Shown here piece by piece: positions 27,495-36,755 of a stretch of 64,000 nucleotides of DNA (position 1 is the stretch's first letter; each line of letters begins with the position of its first letter). A model generated the notes under the pieces. That model was not told the origin of the DNA and searched no databases. It saw nothing but the letters and a program-made list of their open reading frames with translations. The stretch is from Sphaerothrix gracilis (lineage in GTDB: Bacteria > Cyanobacteriota > Cyanobacteriia > Phormidesmidales > Phormidesmidaceae): NCBI RefSeq assembly GCF_030405905.1, contig NZ_JASATW010000003.1, forward strand, positions 1-64,000, in the 5' to 3' direction. A program made the position numbers and the translations under genes.

Positions 27495-28907
27495 ATGTCA
27501 ACGCTCGAAACCCTGATCCAAACAGCGCGATCGCTGCTCTATGACCAGGCACTGGTGAGCTACCAGGGTGACTACATTGGCGCAGTGGCCGCTGTCAGTC
27601 CAACTGAGGCAGGGCAGTTTCATGCCGACCTCAACTACGGCGAAGTTTTTGTACGGGACAACGTGCCTGTGATGATCTACCTGCTGCTGGACAATCGGCC
27701 TGGGATTGTGCGGCGATTTCTAGACTGCTGCCTGCAATTGCAGCAAACAGAAGGGCGATCGCGCGGCGTTTTCCCCAACAGCTTCTGTGAGCATCAGGGA
27801 CAACTGGTGGCGGACTACGGCCAGCGGGCCATTGGCCGGGTCTGCGCCTATGACGCTAGCCTGTGGGTGCCGATTTTGAGCTGGATTTACGTGCAGCATA
27901 CGGGCGATCGCGCCTGGGCTAGCCAGCCTGCCCTGCAGGCGGCCCTGCAGCGGTTTTTGACGCTGATTTTGCAGCCCGGCTTTCGAGACACGCCCCTGCT
28001 AGAAGTGGCTGACGGCGCTTTTATGATCGATCGGCCGCTAGATGTCTGGGGCAGCCCGCTAGAAGTTCAGGCATTGCTCTACGGGGCGTTGCAGAGCGCG
28101 GCGGCGCTTTTGCGCTTAGGGAAGACCCCACAGCAGGCTGAATCCGATCGCCTCATCACCGCCGCCATTAGCCGCGCCAGCCAGCTGCGGCAGTTTTTGC
28201 TGAAGCACTACTGGATAACGGCGTCTACCCTAGAGCAAACTCGGCGGCAGCCGACAGAGCAGTACGGCGACGCCATTGATAACGAATACAATGTCTACCC
28301 TGCTGCCATTCCCGACTGGCTACAGCCCTGGCTAGCCCCTGACGGTGGCTATCTGATGGGCAATGTCCGCACCGGACGGCCTGACTTCCGCTTTTTCACC
28401 TTGGGCAACTGCTTGGCCGCCCTGTTTGGCATTTTGCCGCTGCCTCAGCAGGCCAGCCTATTTCGGCTGATGGTGCACCATCAGGACGCCCTGATCGGCC
28501 AGATGCCGCTGCGGATCTGCCATCCCCCCTTAAGCGAAACGCAATGGCAAATTCTCACCGGGTTTGACCCCAAAAATCGGCCCGGCTGCTACCACAATGG
28601 CGGTTACTGGCCCTGTCTGACCTGGTTTTGGGCGATCGCTTTTCGCCGCTACCAGGCTGAAGCCAAGTCCACCGATGCTGAAGATGCTGATTTAGAAAAA
28701 AGCTGTCAGCAGGCGCTGCAAAACGGCTTCAGCTATATGCAGCAGCTCCCCCAACGGCGCTGGTCAGAATATTTTGATGGCCCCAGTGGCGGCTGGATAG
28801 GGCAGCAGTCCCGCGACTATCAGACCTGGACGTTTGTGGGCTTTTTGCTGACCCAGCATTTTCTGCAGCCCCAGGCGGCGATCAACATTATGGGTTTGCC
28901 TAGCTGA
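27495..28907 (+). CDS. Alkaline/neutral invertase, glycoside hydrolase family 100
   Basis: The 470-aa cytosolic enzyme hydrolyses sucrose to glucose and fructose. GH100 hallmarks are AAVSPTEAG, YGEVFVRDNVPVMIYLLL, DYGQRAIGRVCAYDASLWVPIL (acid/base region), FYTLGN-like text read as FRFFTLGNCLAALF, and CYHNGGYWPCLTWFW near the C-terminus. Family members are about 460-490 aa, so it is full length. The ATG at 27495 is chosen over a GTG at 27471. Its stop is 1 bp from the stop of the next, convergent gene, so the transcripts must overlap or end within coding sequence. Sucrose is a common compatible solute and glycogen precursor in cyanobacteria. Confidence 0.92.
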   Translation: MSTLETLIQTARSLLYDQALVSYQGDYIGAVAAVSPTEAGQFHADLNYGEVFVRDNVPVMIYLLLDNRPGIVRRFLDCCLQLQQTEGRSRGVFPNSFCEHQGQLVADYGQRAIGRVCAYDASLWVPILSWIYVQHTGDRAWASQPALQAALQRFLTLILQPGFRDTPLLEVADGAFMIDRPLDVWGSPLEVQALLYGALQSAAALLRLGKTPQQAESDRLITAAISRASQLRQFLLKHYWITASTLEQTRRQPTEQYGDAIDNEYNVYPAAIPDWLQPWLAPDGGYLMGNVRTGRPDFRFFTLGNCLAALFGILPLPQQASLFRLMVHHQDALIGQMPLRICHPPLSETQWQILTGFDPKNRPGCYHNGGYWPCLTWFWAIAFRRYQAEAKSTDAEDADLEKSCQQALQNGFSYMQQLPQRRWSEYFDGPSGGWIGQQSRDYQTWTFVGFLLTQHFLQPQAAINIMGLPS

Positions 28908-28908
28908 A

Positions 28909-29970
28909 TCAGTCTGATGCCGCCTCGTCATCAGTCGATAGCACGCGCAGCCGAATGGTGCGGGCCAGGGAACTGTCGGCCTCGCCAAGCTGAATTTCAA
29001 TAATTTCGCTCGTCAGGGGACCCAGGCAGTCTAGCAGCGATCGCAGATGAGGGGTGCTGGCGCCGCTGTCTACATAGACCCGGTCGGCCAGCTTCTTCAC
29101 CCGCTGCCAAGACGTGTAGAGCTTAGCGACGGCCTGCTCTAGCTGAGCCGCCTGGTTGACTAGATCGGCGGTGGCGTTGAGACAGCCAACCCGCAGGGCT
29201 TCCTCTAAGGCTTGCTCTAGATTAAGGTCGTCCCGGTTAAGGGCCTGCACCTGCACCGCCGCCGCCAAGTATTTCGACAGATAGCGGGCTTCAGCCGTGA
29301 CCTGTTTTAGCGTGTCCACATCTGGGTTGAGAGCCACTTCTGTCCGCAGCGTGTCCTGGTGAGAGGTCGGCAGCTTTTCCATCTCTCGCACGAGGGGCGC
29401 TAGGTAGCGGGTCGGAATCGTGTCGCTAGCGGCTTTTTCCTTAATTTCGGCAGGCAGCAGGTCAGAGGTCATGGCTGTCCACTCGTCCGAGAGCTGCCGC
29501 ACTTCCCGCCGGGTGATGGCATCCCCCCGCTGGGCCGCCTCGCTGACGAGCTGCTGCACTTCTGGAGCTGACTGAGCCGTTTCTACAAAGGCCCGCTTGC
29601 TGAACTGGTTGACGTTTTCAGGCGCCAGCATCCCCTCGGCAAACAGGGTGTCGGCGCTGTCGGCCAGCTCAATCAGGCTGTAAGCCTGAGTTTTGCTAAT
29701 TTCTCGGTCTTTCAGCCAGTTGAGAAAGCCACTGCCGCGCCCGCCGCTCTGCTTTTCGCGATCGCGCACGGTGCGCAAGATCCGCCCCCGCCAGATATCG
29801 GTTTGCAAATCAAAGCGATCGCAAACCTGCCAGGCCATCTCCACCTGCTGCAAAAACTCCGGCTCAGAAATTTGCTCGTCTTCTGGATCTGGGAGCTGAA
29901 AGCTCAAATCGGCTGGCTGAGCCTGACCATTGGCCGTGAGGTCTGAGGTGAATGAACGGGGAGAAGACAT
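28909..29970 (-). CDS. Conserved hypothetical protein with HTH-like segment
   Basis: From the ATG at 29970 the protein has 353 aa (a GTG at 29997 would add nine). It is acidic and mostly helical. Residues about 75-110 (GFLNWLKDREISKTQAYSLIELA) resemble the 'F..WL....S..TAY.LI..A' helix-turn-helix of DUF3102/ParB-related proteins. The rest is coiled helices ending in a region with DCLGPLTSEIIEIQLGEAD. DNA binding is therefore possible but unproven. It stands alone between the convergent invertase gene and the co-oriented transporter gene upstream. Confidence 0.65.
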   Translation of the reverse strand: MSSPRSFTSDLTANGQAQPADLSFQLPDPEDEQISEPEFLQQVEMAWQVCDRFDLQTDIWRGRILRTVRDREKQSGGRGSGFLNWLKDREISKTQAYSLIELADSADTLFAEGMLAPENVNQFSKRAFVETAQSAPEVQQLVSEAAQRGDAITRREVRQLSDEWTAMTSDLLPAEIKEKAASDTIPTRYLAPLVREMEKLPTSHQDTLRTEVALNPDVDTLKQVTAEARYLSKYLAAAVQVQALNRDDLNLEQALEEALRVGCLNATADLVNQAAQLEQAVAKLYTSWQRVKKLADRVYVDSGASTPHLRSLLDCLGPLTSEIIEIQLGEADSSLARTIRLRVLSTDDEAASD

Positions 29971-30011
29971 AGGGCGCTTAGTAACCGACAGACGCACTAT
30001 TATGCCATCGT

Positions 30012-32225
30012 TTATTCCATCAGCACGTCTGCAAAGGAGAAATTAGGCGCGGCCAAGACAAAAACGGTAGGGGGGAGATGTTGGGTGCGGAGCTGCAGCT
30101 TGGCATAGTAGTTGCCAAAGTCGTTGCCCGGACTGGCCATGCCGAGAAAAACCATGTCCGCATTGCTAGAGGAGGACTGGAGGACTTCCTCAAACGGGCG
30201 ATCTTCGCTGATGAGGACTTCCGGTACGGCCCCGATCCGCAGGGTTTGGGCCAGGTTTGTCAAATTGGTCTTAGCGGTTTCTGCGGCAGCTTTGTCAGCC
30301 ACAATCAGCTTCAGGTAAAGGGTCGCCCCTCGCCACTCAATGCTGGTGCGCAGCAAATCCGCCAGTACCAGCATCAGGCCGCCATTGGCGTACAGGCCGC
30401 CCCACCAAACGTCAATCTGGCGGTGGCGGTTGGGGCGAATTTCCGGCGCATCGCGGAAAATAATCACGTTGCGCTCCGACTGATGCAGCTGATCAATCAG
30501 CCAGCAGTAGCGATCGCGGGTGCTCAGCTCCTCGTTATTCCCCAGAATCACCGTGTCGGGCACCATTGGCCCTAGCCCATAAATTTCCACCAGCCGCCGT
30601 GCCCCTTCAAAGGGATCAGGGGCCGTAGAGAGCCGCACCAAAGCCTGAATGCCTCGCTCTTGCAGGTTGTTGCGAATGGTTTCTTCCAGCTTTTCCTGAC
30701 GGGGCACATCGCGGGAACCCGGCGGCAGGATGCTCGCCACCGTAAACAAGCCGCGATTGTGGTTGAGGGTATTGGCTAGCTCTACCAGCCCCCAGCGCCG
30801 GGGCAGCGCTCCTGACAGTACCAAAAAGTGAGGTCGCCAGTTTTTGGCATCGGCTTCGCTGCGCTGACCCAGTTGAAACAGGCTGGTGCGCAACATCATC
30901 ATCCACAGTCCCTGGCGCACATCGCCCCAGGTAACACTCAGCTCTCGCCGCTGTAGCCAAAAATAAAAGCCCAAAACAATCAGTCCGGCTACGGCAGTAG
31001 CCACCGGATTAATTAGCAGCATGGCCGCTAGACAGCCAATAGCCCCCAGCAGCGATAGCGACCAGTGCACCCGAAACAGGGGCCTAAAGGAGGGACTTTT
31101 AAGAAAGCCCTCCACACCGGCAGAAACGTTCAAGACCAGATAGGTCGTGAGGAAAAACATGGTCAATACGGGGGCAATCAGGTTGAGATCGCCGATATAG
31201 ACGGCGGCAATCACCACTACCAGCGTGACGGCAGTGCCAATTCGCGGCTCATCATCCGCGCCGCTGCCTTTGCCCAAGAATGACATCCACCGGGGTAATA
31301 CCCCGTCTCGCGCCAGCGCCTGCAAAATGCGAGGCGCTCCCATGATGCTGCCGAGGGCGCTTGAAAGGGTTGAACCCCAAACCCCCAGAAAAATAGCTGG
31401 CCCCCAAAACGCGATCTGCTGCATGATCAGCGGATTGGCGACCAAGGTGGCGGCATCAGCCCGGGTCGCCAGGAGGATCGGCAATCCCATGTAAACCAAA
31501 TAACCTGTCCCGACTGCCGCCAGGGTGCCGATGGGAATAGAGCGGATGGGATTGCGCAGATCGCCCGACATGTTGACGCCCGCCATGATGCCTGTCACCG
31601 CTGGGAAAAAGACGGCAAAAACCTGCCAGAAGGATTCTCCCCCTGGTGTACCCCACATCTCAATTCGAGTTGGCTCTAACGAATCGCCAAAGATGAGTGA
31701 AATCAGCGACAGGACGATCGCCGCCATAATAAAATACTGGGCCCGGATGGCAAACTTAGCCGATATCAGCGCTAGGGCCGCCACGCCAATCGTGGTAATC
31801 AGCGCCACATAGGTCTGATTGAGCTGACTAAACGCGCCGACGACGCTCTCAGCAAAGCCAATGGTGTAGAGCGCTACGGAGAGGGCTTGAGCAAAGTAGA
31901 GGGGAATGCCTACTGCGCCCCCGGTTTCAACCCCTAAAGAGCGGCTAATCATGTAGTAAGCCCCGCCAACTCGTACCACTCGGTCTGTAGCGATCGCCGA
32001 GATTGAAAGCGCCGTCAGCAGGGTAATCGCCGTAGACAGGGTCACAATCAGCAGCGTCCCCAACAGCCCTACATTGCCCACGACCCAGCCAAAGCGCAGA
32101 TACATGATCACGCCCAAGATAGTCAAAATGGAGGGCGTATAGACGCCGCCAAACGTGCCTAAACCACCGCTGCTAGAGGGAACTGTTTCAGGGGGCTTAG
32201 CAGGGCGGTTAGAAAATAGCTGCAT
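30012..32225 (-). CDS. SLC12-type cation-chloride / amino-acid permease family transporter
   Basis: The 737-aa protein has about twelve membrane helices in the first 450 residues. The N-terminus GTFGGVYTPSILTILGVIMYLRFGWVVGN is the hallmark TM1 of cation-chloride cotransporters (APC superfamily), followed by GGAYYMISRSLG in TM3. The soluble C-terminal half (about 480-737) contains HFLVLSGALPRRWGLVELAN and LADLLRTSIEWRGATLYLKLIV, as in the cytosolic SLC12 C-domain. Animal relatives move Na/K with Cl; bacterial homologues are little studied, and the ions here are not known. It stands 42 bp upstream of the HTH-like gene on the same strand. Confidence 0.88.
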   Translation of the reverse strand: MQLFSNRPAKPPETVPSSSGGLGTFGGVYTPSILTILGVIMYLRFGWVVGNVGLLGTLLIVTLSTAITLLTALSISAIATDRVVRVGGAYYMISRSLGVETGGAVGIPLYFAQALSVALYTIGFAESVVGAFSQLNQTYVALITTIGVAALALISAKFAIRAQYFIMAAIVLSLISLIFGDSLEPTRIEMWGTPGGESFWQVFAVFFPAVTGIMAGVNMSGDLRNPIRSIPIGTLAAVGTGYLVYMGLPILLATRADAATLVANPLIMQQIAFWGPAIFLGVWGSTLSSALGSIMGAPRILQALARDGVLPRWMSFLGKGSGADDEPRIGTAVTLVVVIAAVYIGDLNLIAPVLTMFFLTTYLVLNVSAGVEGFLKSPSFRPLFRVHWSLSLLGAIGCLAAMLLINPVATAVAGLIVLGFYFWLQRRELSVTWGDVRQGLWMMMLRTSLFQLGQRSEADAKNWRPHFLVLSGALPRRWGLVELANTLNHNRGLFTVASILPPGSRDVPRQEKLEETIRNNLQERGIQALVRLSTAPDPFEGARRLVEIYGLGPMVPDTVILGNNEELSTRDRYCWLIDQLHQSERNVIIFRDAPEIRPNRHRQIDVWWGGLYANGGLMLVLADLLRTSIEWRGATLYLKLIVADKAAAETAKTNLTNLAQTLRIGAVPEVLISEDRPFEEVLQSSSSNADMVFLGMASPGNDFGNYYAKLQLRTQHLPPTVFVLAAPNFSFADVLME

Positions 32226-32373
32226 GATTAAAGCTTGTACTGGGCAAGGCTGTGGGGCAGTTTCCCCTTTAGCTTAGCGATCTATTGCCAATTGCTGACC
32301 GTAGAGACAGAGCGATCAAGCCGGAAGACAGAGGCGATAGCGGTAGGATAAAGGCAGCCACGGTCAATGCACG

Positions 32374-32937
32374 ATGACACCCGTTTCCATTGCCTCTCTA
32401 ACGCTAGATACCTTTCTGGAACTACCAGAAACTGAACCTGCCAGCGAATTTATCAGCAATCAGATTCTCCAAAAATCTATGCCTCAGGGAGAGCACAGCC
32501 TGCTGCAGAGTGAGCTAATCAAGGTTATTAACGCGGCGGCTCAGCCTAATCAAACGGCTTATGCTTTTCCTGAACTACGCTGCGTGTTTGGCGGGGCCGC
32601 CATTGTGCCAGATGTGTCTGTGTTTCGCTGGCAGCGAATTCCGCGAGCAGCTTCAGGCCGCATTGCTAATCGGTTTGAAACCTATCCCGACTGGGCAATT
32701 GAGATCCTATCTCCCGATCAATCCCAGACCAAGCTGTTGGCGAAACTTTTGCACTGCATTGAGCAGGGGACGGAACTTGGCTGGCTGCTTGACCCCGGAA
32801 CCGACAGCATCTTGACTATCTCTGCCGATTCCCGCCTGCAGCTATATCAGGGTGCAGCCCCTTTACCTGTTTTGTCCGGCATCGAATTAACGCTGTCTGC
32901 TGAAAGAATCTTTGGCTGGCTGTCCCTACCGGCATGA
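32374..32937 (+). CDS. Uma2-family (DUF820) putative endonuclease
   Basis: The 187-aa protein is typical of the DUF820/Uma2 family, abundant in cyanobacteria, with a PD-(D/E)XK nuclease fold. Motifs are PASEFISNQILQKSMPQGEHS at the start, the acidic IVPDVSVFRW, and DWAIEILSPDQSQTKLLAKL with E-x-K-like catalytic residues, then CIEQGTELGWLLDP. Function is unproven; many copies sit beside mobile or unrelated genes. It has no visible partner here, being between a divergent transporter gene and a convergent methyltransferase gene. Confidence 0.9.
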   Translation: MTPVSIASLTLDTFLELPETEPASEFISNQILQKSMPQGEHSLLQSELIKVINAAAQPNQTAYAFPELRCVFGGAAIVPDVSVFRWQRIPRAASGRIANRFETYPDWAIEILSPDQSQTKLLAKLLHCIEQGTELGWLLDPGTDSILTISADSRLQLYQGAAPLPVLSGIELTLSAERIFGWLSLPA

Positions 32938-32972
32938 TGCAGGCCGCGATCGCCCTAACCTAATACAGATCC

Positions 32973-34097
32973 CTAATACAGCTCATACTTCATCCACTGG
33001 CAGGGCAGCGAACCGTTAAACACCGGAATCCGCTCAGAGGATTTCAATCCAATGTAGCTAGCCAGCGCTTTATTGCCGCTGAGCACATAGGCCGTCCAGC
33101 CCTTAAACCGCTGCTTCAGCACATCTCCCAACAGCTTGTAAAACGCCCCTAAATCCTCGTCGCGTCCCAGCCTTTCACCGTAGGGCGGATTGCACAGCAG
33201 TATGCCGCGATCGCTGGGAGCGTCCACATCCGCTAAATCTTTGATCGCAAACTGCACCTGATCCCCGACGCCACAGTTGGTGGCGTTAGTGCGGGCCTGC
33301 CGGATGACCTCAGGATCGCGGTCGCTGCCCCAAATGGGCGCGGGCAGGTCGGCTAGCTGGCAGGCGTCCGCTTCCTTAAGCAACCGATCCAGCAGCTCCA
33401 CGTCAAAATCGGGCCAGGTTTCAAAGCCGAAGCGATCGCGGTAGAGTCCCGGCGCAATCTTGAGCGCCATCAGGCTAGCTTCAATCGGCAGAGTGCCAGA
33501 GCCGCAGAGGGGATCTAAAAGGGGAATATCTGGCTGCCAGTCGGAAAGCTGAATCAGCGCTGCCGCCAAAGTCTCTTTCAGCGGTGCCTCTCCCATGGCC
33601 GGACGGTAGCCCCGCCGGTGCAGGCTGTCGCCGGAGCTATCAAGACTGACGGTGCAGCGATTGCGGTAGAGATGCACGTTGACCCGCACGTCGGGCGCTT
33701 CAGTATCGACGCTGGAGCGGCTGCCTACAGTCATCTGCTGCTGATCGACGATGGCATCTTTCACCCGCAGCGCCGTGAAGTGGCTGTGGTTGAGCTGCTG
33801 GGTTTTGCCCGTAGCGGCAACGGCCAGGGTATGATCCGGCGTCAGGTAGGGGGACCAGTCAATTTTTTGAATGCCCCGGTAGAGATCGTCGGCATCTTGA
33901 CAGGCAAACTCGCCAAGCTGCAACAGGATGCGGAAGGGCAGCCGCGCCCAGAGGTTGAGGCGGTAGAGCAGGGGGCGATCGCCGCTAAATTCAACGCCGC
34001 AAAAGCCGGGCGTCGCCTGTTTAGCCCCTAATTTTTCTAGCTCAGTAGCGGCTAGTGATTCTAAGCCGCGAGCTACGGTGGCAAAATACTGCGCCAT
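32973..34097 (-). CDS. THUMP-domain class I SAM-dependent RNA methyltransferase
   Basis: The 374-aa protein combines an N-terminal ferredoxin-like/THUMP region (about 1-155, RNA binding) with a Rossmann methyltransferase domain. Motif I is LLDPLCGSGTLPIEA (about 193), and the N-methyl-guanine catalytic motif is ILLCNPPYGERLG (about 303). This architecture matches RlmL-N/YpsC-type 23S rRNA m2G methyltransferases. It lacks the second RlmK domain of E. coli RlmL, as usual outside proteobacteria. The moaB-like gene lies 17 bp downstream on the same strand. Confidence 0.9.
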   Translation of the reverse strand: MAQYFATVARGLESLAATELEKLGAKQATPGFCGVEFSGDRPLLYRLNLWARLPFRILLQLGEFACQDADDLYRGIQKIDWSPYLTPDHTLAVAATGKTQQLNHSHFTALRVKDAIVDQQQMTVGSRSSVDTEAPDVRVNVHLYRNRCTVSLDSSGDSLHRRGYRPAMGEAPLKETLAAALIQLSDWQPDIPLLDPLCGSGTLPIEASLMALKIAPGLYRDRFGFETWPDFDVELLDRLLKEADACQLADLPAPIWGSDRDPEVIRQARTNATNCGVGDQVQFAIKDLADVDAPSDRGILLCNPPYGERLGRDEDLGAFYKLLGDVLKQRFKGWTAYVLSGNKALASYIGLKSSERIPVFNGSLPCQWMKYELY

Positions 34098-34114
34098 TGT
34101 ATTGGAGAGGTAGA

Positions 34115-34615
34115 TTACTGCAGCAATCCCACCAGATGAGTCAGCTCTGGCAAAATGAGGGACTGCATCGCTAGCCGCACAGCACTGCTTGACCCCGGTA
34201 GCGAAAAAACCAGTTTAGCCTGATAAACCCCGGCGATCGCCCGTGAGCCAATGGCCCGCGAGCCAATTTCTGCGTAGCTCAGGGAGCGAAATATTTCTCC
34301 AAATCCCGGCAGCGTCTTTTCTAGCAGAGCCGCGATCGCGTCATAGGTGGTATCGCGGGGGGCAATGCCGGTACCGCCGCTCAAGATCATCGCCTTTAGC
34401 TCAGCTTGGTCGGCCCACTGCGCTAGCTGCCGCTGAATCAGCGCTGGCTCATCCGGCAAAATGGTGTAGGCCCCCACCCGATGCCCCGCTGCGGTTAGGC
34501 TGGTTTGGATGAGCTGGCCGCTGCGATCGGTTTCTGGTGTCCGGGTATCGCTGACGGTGAGAACAGCGCAGCAAACGCTAGCGCCCTCAGGGGCATCAGG
34601 ATGGGGAACGGCCAT
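34115..34615 (-). CDS. MoaB/MogA-family molybdenum cofactor protein
   Basis: The 166-aa protein carries the MoCF-binding signature AMILSGGTGIAPRDTTYDA and CCAVLTVSDTRTPETDRSG near its start, so it should act in adenylylation of molybdopterin in molybdenum-cofactor synthesis. Start chosen at the ATG at 34615, because that ATG overlaps the psb28 stop as TGATG, the classic translational-coupling junction; a longer frame extending to 34684 would lie inside psb28. It is followed by the THUMP methyltransferase gene on the same strand. Confidence 0.9.
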   Translation of the reverse strand: MAVPHPDAPEGASVCCAVLTVSDTRTPETDRSGQLIQTSLTAAGHRVGAYTILPDEPALIQRQLAQWADQAELKAMILSGGTGIAPRDTTYDAIAALLEKTLPGFGEIFRSLSYAEIGSRAIGSRAIAGVYQAKLVFSLPGSSSAVRLAMQSLILPELTHLVGLLQ

Positions 34616-34950
34616 CAGCTTTTGGTGAATCCCAGCCCGTTCTGCTCGGCATAGCGATTCATAAACCGCATGAAACGCTCCCATGCCTCCACGCTTTTCA
34701 TCACGTAAACCGCCTCAATCCCTACAGGCTCACCATTGACGAATCGCGCTTTGACCTCACGGCTGCTGAGTTCTCCTTCTTCATCAATCAGGTACATGCC
34801 TGTAATCTCGCCCCCTTCATCCGTTGTTAGGGCCTTGGGGTTGTCAAAATAAAAGGTTGCTGTGCCATCTGAGCCATCGGGGGCGCGGGTCAGACGCACG
34901 TCTGGAATAACTTCTTCTGTAACGCCTTGCTTAAATTGAATTTGAGCCAT
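34615..34950 (-). CDS. psb28: Photosystem II assembly protein Psb28
   Basis: Psb28 binds photosystem II assembly intermediates (CP47 side) and protects them; it is soluble and cytoplasmic. The 111-aa sequence from the ATG at 34950 begins MAQIQFKQGVTEEVIPDVRLTR, with FYFDNPKAL, MYLIDEEGELSSREVKARFVNG and WERFMRFMNRYAEQNGL, all typical of the family, and matches its usual length of about 110 aa. A TTG at 34965 is a weaker alternative. Its last base pairs overlap the moaB start as TGATG. Confidence 0.95.
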   Translation of the reverse strand: MAQIQFKQGVTEEVIPDVRLTRAPDGSDGTATFYFDNPKALTTDEGGEITGMYLIDEEGELSSREVKARFVNGEPVGIEAVYVMKSVEAWERFMRFMNRYAEQNGLGFTKS

Positions 34951-35029
34951 ATCAATGGGTTCCAAAGGGTAATCAAACTGAAGCCCTCATTCTCTCATCT
35001 TTCGCAGATCCTCGCAGATCTGGCTGGGA

Positions 35030-35884
35030 TCACTGAAACCTTGACTGGGACGCAGCCTTTTCTATGGGCTGGGGCTGGCTGAAAGTTAATCGCATCGCTA
35101 GGGCTAGGGTCAGAAATACTGTGCCCATCAGCGCCAAGATTGCCGGTGTCAGCCAGGCCAGCAGGGTACTTGAAAAAGACTGAATTCGCGCTCGAACGGG
35201 CTTCGCTGGGTCGTGCAGCACCGTGACCTGCTCCCCAACTTCGTAGTTCGGGGGGGAACTGCCTTCGGCTAGCTGCACCTGATGCAGTTTCCCATCAGCA
35301 CTGTAGAACTCGACTACTGGAAAATAGTAGGTAAGACGGCGGCGATCGCTGTTGATCCGCTCCTGGGCAATCAGCTCAACGACCTGACCCGGTGCGCTCA
35401 CTTCTCTAGCAATCAGGCGGCGAGTGTAGAGGCTTGTGATGGCTGCAATTGCAAATAACAGCAGCGAGACGGGCAGAAATATCCAGAAAATGATTCGGTC
35501 AACTGGCCAGACTTCGGGAGCGCGCTCAGCTAAAAATTGCTCTGTTAGAGAGGGCGCCATTTCTGAAAAAGGCTCTGAGTTGAAAAGACGATCTGTGTCA
35601 GCTAAGTCTTCAGCTCCCGACGGGGTTTCGGTGTCTAACAGGCGATCGCTGAGCCGTTCTATGGCTTCATAATCTGCCAGGTCTAAAATCTGCTCAAAGT
35701 TTTCGTAGAGAACGCCATCGACTTGAATAGAGATGATGTCGCTTCCTCTGAGACTGATAATAATTTGCCTCTCATCAAAGCCTGCATTCATAAGTGCCTC
35801 CACAGTTCGCCCAACTGGTAAGGCTCTGCCTCGAAACAGTAGCAGGGCCTGCGGCTCAACCGTAGCGTAGCCGCAGGCTGCCAT
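35030..35884 (-). CDS. Membrane protein with DUF3592-like domain
   Basis: The 284-aa protein has a soluble N-terminal part (1-145) with a hydrophobic strand-rich segment, a first membrane helix (about 152-172, IFWIFLPVSLLLFAIAAI), a loop with the DUF3592 pattern (YYFPVVEFYSADGK, YEVGEQVTVLHDPAKPVRARI) and a second helix (about 248-270). DUF3592 proteins are widespread and uncharacterised. The N-terminal extension is not something I recognise. It lies 79 bp upstream of psb28 on the same strand, but co-regulation is not evident. Confidence 0.7.
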   Translation of the reverse strand: MAACGYATVEPQALLLFRGRALPVGRTVEALMNAGFDERQIIISLRGSDIISIQVDGVLYENFEQILDLADYEAIERLSDRLLDTETPSGAEDLADTDRLFNSEPFSEMAPSLTEQFLAERAPEVWPVDRIIFWIFLPVSLLLFAIAAITSLYTRRLIAREVSAPGQVVELIAQERINSDRRRLTYYFPVVEFYSADGKLHQVQLAEGSSPPNYEVGEQVTVLHDPAKPVRARIQSFSSTLLAWLTPAILALMGTVFLTLALAMRLTFSQPQPIEKAASQSRFQ

Positions 35885-35965
35885 GACGGCTATGACGGAA
35901 CGTAAAGAACTCAGGCGTTTCGAGCAGGGCTATCTCATAGCGTAGCTCGTTCTAGCGCAATCAAA

Positions 35966-36748
35966 TCAGTCAAAGCGGTAGGACGCCATACTTAAAATGC
36001 CGTGGGTAAAGCTGGTGTGAATTTGTTGACTCTGAGCCGTTGCGCCAGCAGCCCCTAAAGCGACAAATAGGGGCAGCAAGTGTTCTTCGCTGGGATGGTT
36101 CTCAATGGCGAAGGGAGCTTGCTGACGATAGTTGAGCAGCGCTGTCAGGCTTTGAGACAGGTCTTGAGCGAGGATCTGCGCTAGCCAGGTATCAAATGCC
36201 TGCACCCAGTCCGGCGGCGTGGCGTCAAACTCATATCGGCCAAAAGCACCTAGGTGATGGGTGGCCGAGCCGCTGCCAATAATCAGCGTGTGGTCTCGCA
36301 GTGCCCTCAAGGCCCGCCCTAACCGCAGATGATAGGCAGGCCCTAGCTGTGGCTGCAATGAAAGCTGGGTGACAGGAATATCAGCCTCCGGATACATCAG
36401 CATCAGCGGTTCCCAAGCGCCATGATCTAAGCCTCGATCAGCCTGGGTCTGAACGGCAAAACCGGCTGACTGTAGGCGCTTAACAGTTTGCTGGGCCAGC
36501 TCAGGCGCGCCGGGAGCGCGGTAGTGGAGCTGATAGAGTTCGTCAGGAAAGCCGTAAAAGTCATGAATTGTTTTGGCAGATTCAACTGTGCTGATGGTGG
36601 GCGCGGCGGTGAGCCAGTGAGCAGAGACAACCAGAATCCCTGCCGGTTTACCCAGAGTCGGGCCGAGCTGAGTCAAAAAGTGCCGAAAGGGGCTGGCCTG
36701 CAATAGCAAATCGGGGGCCCCGTGAGAGAGGAAGAGGGTAGGAAACAT
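35966..36748 (-). CDS. DODA-type extradiol aromatic ring-opening dioxygenase
   Basis: The 260-aa protein (ATG at 36748) belongs to the YgiD/4,5-DOPA dioxygenase family, non-haem metal enzymes that open catechol-type rings. Metal ligands lie in LFLSHGAPDLL (His), VSAHWLT (His), DRGLDHGAWEPLML and IIGSGSATHHLGAF. The usual HNL after the Gly-rich loop is HHL here. It is the distal gene of CDGSH-DoxX-dioxygenase, all on the minus strand, its ATG 8 bp past the DoxX stop. Context with a MarR regulator suggests detoxification of catechols or quinones (inference). Confidence 0.9.
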   Translation of the reverse strand: MFPTLFLSHGAPDLLLQASPFRHFLTQLGPTLGKPAGILVVSAHWLTAAPTISTVESAKTIHDFYGFPDELYQLHYRAPGAPELAQQTVKRLQSAGFAVQTQADRGLDHGAWEPLMLMYPEADIPVTQLSLQPQLGPAYHLRLGRALRALRDHTLIIGSGSATHHLGAFGRYEFDATPPDWVQAFDTWLAQILAQDLSQSLTALLNYRQQAPFAIENHPSEEHLLPLFVALGAAGATAQSQQIHTSFTHGILSMASYRFD

Positions 36749-36755
36749 AGGTCTA

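Noticed and set aside
34616..34684. N-terminal extension of the MoaB protein
   Set aside because: It overlaps psb28 out of frame; the TGATG junction marks the real start.
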